Origin: an uncultured Deinococcales bacterium
GTDB taxonomy: Bacteria; Deinococcota; Deinococci; Deinococcales; Trueperaceae
Length of the DNA: 17,617 bases
Direction: 5' to 3'
Assembly: GCA_937934635.1 (NCBI GenBank)
Contig: CALGZD010000090.1
Coordinates: forward strand, 1-17,617
The translations under genes and the position numbers were made by a program. The notes beneath the pieces are model-generated. The model made no database searches. It was not told where the DNA came from and saw only the letters and a list, made by a program, of their open reading frames with translations. This document shows, piece by piece, positions 14,572-17,617 of the stretch (the first letter of the stretch is position 1; the number at the start of each line of letters is the position of its first letter).

Positions 14572-16689
14572 TTGAGATTCATACCTATATTTCTTTCACT
14601 AACACCGCTTTTTACAGCATTTGCAAGTGCCCCCATCTCATTACAAAGACTCGATGCTAGTCAGGTAAATCCATTAGCAGAGCGTGCGCTTAGCTTGGGT
14701 CAATTAGGCACAGCCAGCCTTATGCTTACCTGTGGGATTATCATTTATGCACTTGTAGCAGGTGTACTAGGAATCCTAAGACGAAACGCTCAATTACAAA
14801 CCTCTGCTCGCTATGCAGCAGTTGCTACGTTCTTAGCACTCAGCACTGCCATGATGTGTATGCAGGCAGCGCTGTTAACAGACGATTTCTCTGTTCAATA
14901 CGTAGCACAGCATTCTTCAATGACAGCACCTCTCTGGGTCAAAATTGTCATGCTCTGGGGTGCTCTAGAAGGCTCAATCCTTTTATGGGCATGGGTACTT
15001 AGCCTTTATACAGCCCTGTTAGCCATGAACACACCCAATCATGCCTTACGACCTTGGGCGCTGAATGTCATGCAAGCTGTACAACTCTTCTTTGTGTTAG
15101 TGCTTGCATTTGTCGCTAACCCTTTTGCCCTAAATCCAACAGGCTTGTTCATAGGTCCAGGACCAAATTCACTCTTACAAAATCACTGGATGATGGCAGT
15201 ACACCCTGTGCTGATGTACTTAGGGTATGTAGGGCTAACCGTTCCCTTTGCCTTCGCCATGGCAGCACTCATCACCAAACGTCCAGGTAGTGAGTGGATG
15301 CGCCTTACCAGACGCTGGACGCTCACAGGCTGGGGCTTTTTAACAGCAGCAATCATTGCTGGTGGCTGGTGGAGTTATGAGGTTCTTGGCTGGGGTGGCT
15401 TCTGGGCGTGGGACCCTGTTGAAAATGTTAGCTTCATGCCTTGGTTAACTGCCACTGCTTTTATTCATGGCATACAAGTTCAAGAACGCAGACGAATGCT
15501 AAAAAGCTGGAACATGATGCTTATCGTTCTAACCTTTACACTAACTATTTTAGGAACATTCTTAATTCGTGCAGGTGTGCTTTCTTCTGTTCACAACTTT
15601 GGTGATGGTCCAGTAGGTATTTACTTTTTAATCTTTTTCCTACTTACGCTCTTTGCTTCTCTCGCACTAGTAGTTATCCGCTGGGATCAAGTACAAGACC
15701 ACGCTGAACTAGATGCTGCTGTGAGCCGTGAATCATCGTTCCTACTTGGCAATGTATTGTTTTTAGCCATGACCTTCATGATTTTATTGGGTACATTATT
15801 TCCTCTAATCGTGGAGCTCTTTTCTGGCGAAAAGGTTACTGTTGGTGCGCCCTTCTTCAATCAAATGAGTGTACCAATCTGGTTCTTGATTTTTATATTG
15901 ATGGGTATAGGTCCACTACTACCGTGGCGTAAAGCAGAGCATCAGTCCATTCTTAAGAATCTTATCTGGATGTGTGGTGCAGCTATCCTAGCTGCGGTTA
16001 TAGCTTTCGCACTTGGCATGAGACGCCCCTATCCAATCTTAACCATTGCCATTTCTGCTTACAATCTTGTAAGCCTCTGGCTACTCATTTCTGCTGCAGT
16101 TGTACCAAGGGCAAAGTTAAGCAAGCGCAATAGCCTAGAGATATTCAAGCAATATGCTTTTGAAAATCGTCGCCGTTTTGGGTCTATGATTGTACATTTT
16201 GGTGTCATCATCACTGCACTTGGTGTCATGGGTGCAAGTGCTTACCGAGTAGATCAACAAGTTAAAGTTGACTTTGGTGGCAGTACAACGTTTCAAAACT
16301 ATGAACTTAAAGCTATCGATACCTTTATGGAACAACATCCAGGTCGTGGTACGGCAGGTGCCAATGTCGAAGTGTGGCAAAACAATCGTAAAGTTACCAC
16401 CTTACGCCCACGCATGAACTTTTATATCCATGATGGTGTTACGTCACAATCTCCAGTACCGACGGCTGCTGTTCTCTACCGCTTCCAACACGATATCTAT
16501 CTGACGCTCAGTGGTAGCCTTGCCCCTGACCAAGACTTTGTCATCTTACGTGTTATTCAAAGCCCACTGGTCATGTGGATTTGGATTGGTGGCTTTATCA
16601 TGGCACTTGGTACCTTCTATTGTGTTATTCCCAGTCGCAGAGAAAGTAGGCAAAAGAATCTAGCCAGCGCTGGTCATCTCACCACATGA
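14572..16689 (+). CDS. ccmF: Cytochrome c heme lyase subunit CcmF
   Basis: A 705-aa polytopic protein, about the usual size. It starts at TTG 14572 with AAAGGAT upstream. The periplasmic WWD motif is WGGFWAWDPVEN (274-285). All four family histidines can be placed: His211 (AVHPVLMYLGYVG) and His341 (SSVHNFG) as periplasmic heme ligands, and His299 (AFIHG) and His542 (MIVHFGV) in membrane helices. CcmF takes heme from CcmE and attaches it to the CXXCH of apocytochrome c. A soluble periplasmic part (about 560-665) precedes the last membrane span (about 668-690). The gap to ccmG is 10 bp. Confidence 0.97.
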   Translation: MRFIPIFLSLTPLFTAFASAPISLQRLDASQVNPLAERALSLGQLGTASLMLTCGIIIYALVAGVLGILRRNAQLQTSARYAAVATFLALSTAMMCMQAALLTDDFSVQYVAQHSSMTAPLWVKIVMLWGALEGSILLWAWVLSLYTALLAMNTPNHALRPWALNVMQAVQLFFVLVLAFVANPFALNPTGLFIGPGPNSLLQNHWMMAVHPVLMYLGYVGLTVPFAFAMAALITKRPGSEWMRLTRRWTLTGWGFLTAAIIAGGWWSYEVLGWGGFWAWDPVENVSFMPWLTATAFIHGIQVQERRRMLKSWNMMLIVLTFTLTILGTFLIRAGVLSSVHNFGDGPVGIYFLIFFLLTLFASLALVVIRWDQVQDHAELDAAVSRESSFLLGNVLFLAMTFMILLGTLFPLIVELFSGEKVTVGAPFFNQMSVPIWFLIFILMGIGPLLPWRKAEHQSILKNLIWMCGAAILAAVIAFALGMRRPYPILTIAISAYNLVSLWLLISAAVVPRAKLSKRNSLEIFKQYAFENRRRFGSMIVHFGVIITALGVMGASAYRVDQQVKVDFGGSTTFQNYELKAIDTFMEQHPGRGTAGANVEVWQNNRKVTTLRPRMNFYIHDGVTSQSPVPTAAVLYRFQHDIYLTLSGSLAPDQDFVILRVIQSPLVMWIWIGGFIMALGTFYCVIPSRRESRQKNLASAGHLTT

Positions 16690-16699
16690 TGATAGTCTT

Positions 16700-17251
16700 A
16701 TGATGCGTCTTGTCTGGGTACTCCTTATTGTTGCTGCGCTAGCAGCACTGTTTTTCTATGGCATCAATCGTGACCCAAACACACGAGATGAAATCCGCTC
16801 TCGTTGGGTTGGCAATCCAGCACCAAGTTTTGAACTAGCAACCTATGAACGTTTTCAAACAAGCTATGGTGATTCTTTAGGTATTTCAGAAGCCAACTTA
16901 GCAACTTTAGATACGCCAGTTGTCATTAACTTCTGGGCATCTTGGTGTCCTCCATGTAGAGACGAAGCACCTCTAATTGCTGAAATGTGGAATAAATATC
17001 AGTCAGATGTACTCATTCTAGGGGTCAATACCCAAGATGCTAATCAAACAAATGCTGAGAAATTTCTAGATGAATTTAACTGGACTTTCCCAAATGTTTT
17101 TGATGAAGGAAGTCGGGTTGGTATCAAGTACGGTGTATTAGGTTTACCAGAGACCTTTTTCATTAAAAAAGATGGCACGGTAAGCTATAAATATGCGGGT
17201 CCACTTACAGTAGAGATTTTTGAGCGAGAAGTGCAAAAAATCATTCAATAG
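16700..17251 (+). CDS. ccmG: Thiol-disulfide oxidoreductase CcmG (DsbE/TlpA family)
   Basis: A 183-aa membrane-anchored thioredoxin-fold protein. An N-terminal anchor covers residues 2-20. The active site is WCPPC (Cys83, Cys86) in the context NFWASWCPPCRDEAPL, and the cis-proline is Pro150 (GLPET), with the FDEGSRVGIKYGV stretch typical of the CcmG/TlpA type. It keeps apocytochrome CXXCH thiols reduced for heme ligation in the periplasm. It follows ccmF by 10 bp and is the last ccm gene seen; ccmH and ccmI are not next. No intrinsic terminator is visible in the 112 bp after it. Confidence 0.94.
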   Translation: MMRLVWVLLIVAALAALFFYGINRDPNTRDEIRSRWVGNPAPSFELATYERFQTSYGDSLGISEANLATLDTPVVINFWASWCPPCRDEAPLIAEMWNKYQSDVLILGVNTQDANQTNAEKFLDEFNWTFPNVFDEGSRVGIKYGVLGLPETFFIKKDGTVSYKYAGPLTVEIFEREVQKIIQ

Positions 17252-17363
17252 CGTTCTTTCTAAATTTATCTTAATCAACAGTCTAGGCAACATAAATTTG
17301 TTATCTTGATAGTTAAGCAGCTTTCAGCAAATCCAATTTCAAACAGTAAGCAGCTAATTCTTT

Positions 17364-17617
17364 ATGTCATTAGAATCAATTAAAACTCGTATTACACTTG
17401 CTTGTGAACGTGCTGGACGCAATCCAGACGATGTTCAACTTGTTGCTGTCACTAAAAACCATAGTAGTGAAGAAATCAAAGATGTTGTTCTCAAGCATGG
17501 TCATATCCATCTGGGTGAAAACCGCATCCAAGAATGGCGTGGCAAGTTTGATGAGTTAAATGATAATAGCGTAATATGGCACATGATAGGCTCGTTGCAG
17601 CGAAATAAGGTCAAGTA
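17364..17617 (+). CDS. yggS: YggS/PLPBP family pyridoxal phosphate homeostasis protein, partial
   Basis: The frame is open from ATG 17364 to the right edge (84 codons visible). LVAVTKNHSSEEI carries the PLP-binding Lys31, followed by LGENRIQEWRGK and WHMIGSLQRNKVK, which are the family's signature blocks in the right order and spacing. The protein is a cytoplasmic PLP-binding fold without known catalytic activity that balances vitamin B6 and amino acid pools. No Shine-Dalgarno was seen; MSLESIK is the usual family start. In many bacteria yggS heads a cell-division or envelope gene cluster, so it may begin a separate unit after the ccm operon. Confidence 0.95.
   Translation, partial: MSLESIKTRITLACERAGRNPDDVQLVAVTKNHSSEEIKDVVLKHGHIHLGENRIQEWRGKFDELNDNSVIWHMIGSLQRNKVK

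Overview
The window looks like a low-GC member of the Deinococcota (Deinococcus-Thermus), or a close relative with the same type of envelope. The main reason is the protein at 3805-7101: signal peptide, one SLH domain, coiled coils and a C-terminal outer-membrane beta-barrel ending in Phe. That is the SlpA-type envelope anchor of diderm Deinococcus and Thermus. A second hint is that two genes (starts 2653 and 3039) have a -10-like TANNNT box exactly 7 nt before ATG with no ribosome binding site, the pattern of leaderless transcripts common in Deinococcus. The assignment is an inference from these features; no rRNA is present.

Layout. 1-2653 (minus, runs off the left edge): secreted gluzincin-type metalloprotease, beta-propeller and beta-barrel protein, absent from an ORF list that requires both ends. 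2654-3804: a NUDIX hydrolase gene (3039-3500) bracketed by two direct copies of a ~155-bp palindromic MITE-like element, preceded by an 11-bp tandem repeat and followed by the strong terminator of the SlpA gene. 3805-7659 (minus): the SlpA-like gene with a collagen-like Gly-X-Y segment, and a long leader carrying a promoter, a 15-codon upstream ORF with a near-perfect anti-16S Shine-Dalgarno, and a terminator-like hairpin. 7660-10860 (minus): a 1066-aa P-loop NTPase with a long TPR-like helical C-terminus, function unknown. 10861-11375: divergent intergenic region with a 147-bp MITE that has 11-bp terminal inverted repeats and an 8-9 bp target duplication.

11376-17251 (plus): a cytochrome c maturation (System I) cluster in the order ccmA, ccmB, ccmC, ccmD, ccmE, ccmF, ccmG. 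CcmA/B act with CcmC/D to load heme on CcmE, CcmF performs the ligation of heme to apocytochrome, and CcmG supplies reductant for the CXXCH thiols. No ccmH/ccmI follows. A second, diverged and oppositely oriented copy of the MITE sits exactly after the ccmE stop codon and separates ccmE from ccmF. 17364-17617: start of a YggS/PLPBP gene, cut by the right edge.

The most unusual material is non-coding: two unrelated families of small palindromic mobile elements, each present twice within 12 kb, and the structured leader of the SlpA-like gene. No CRISPR array, tRNA, rRNA or complete insertion sequence was seen.
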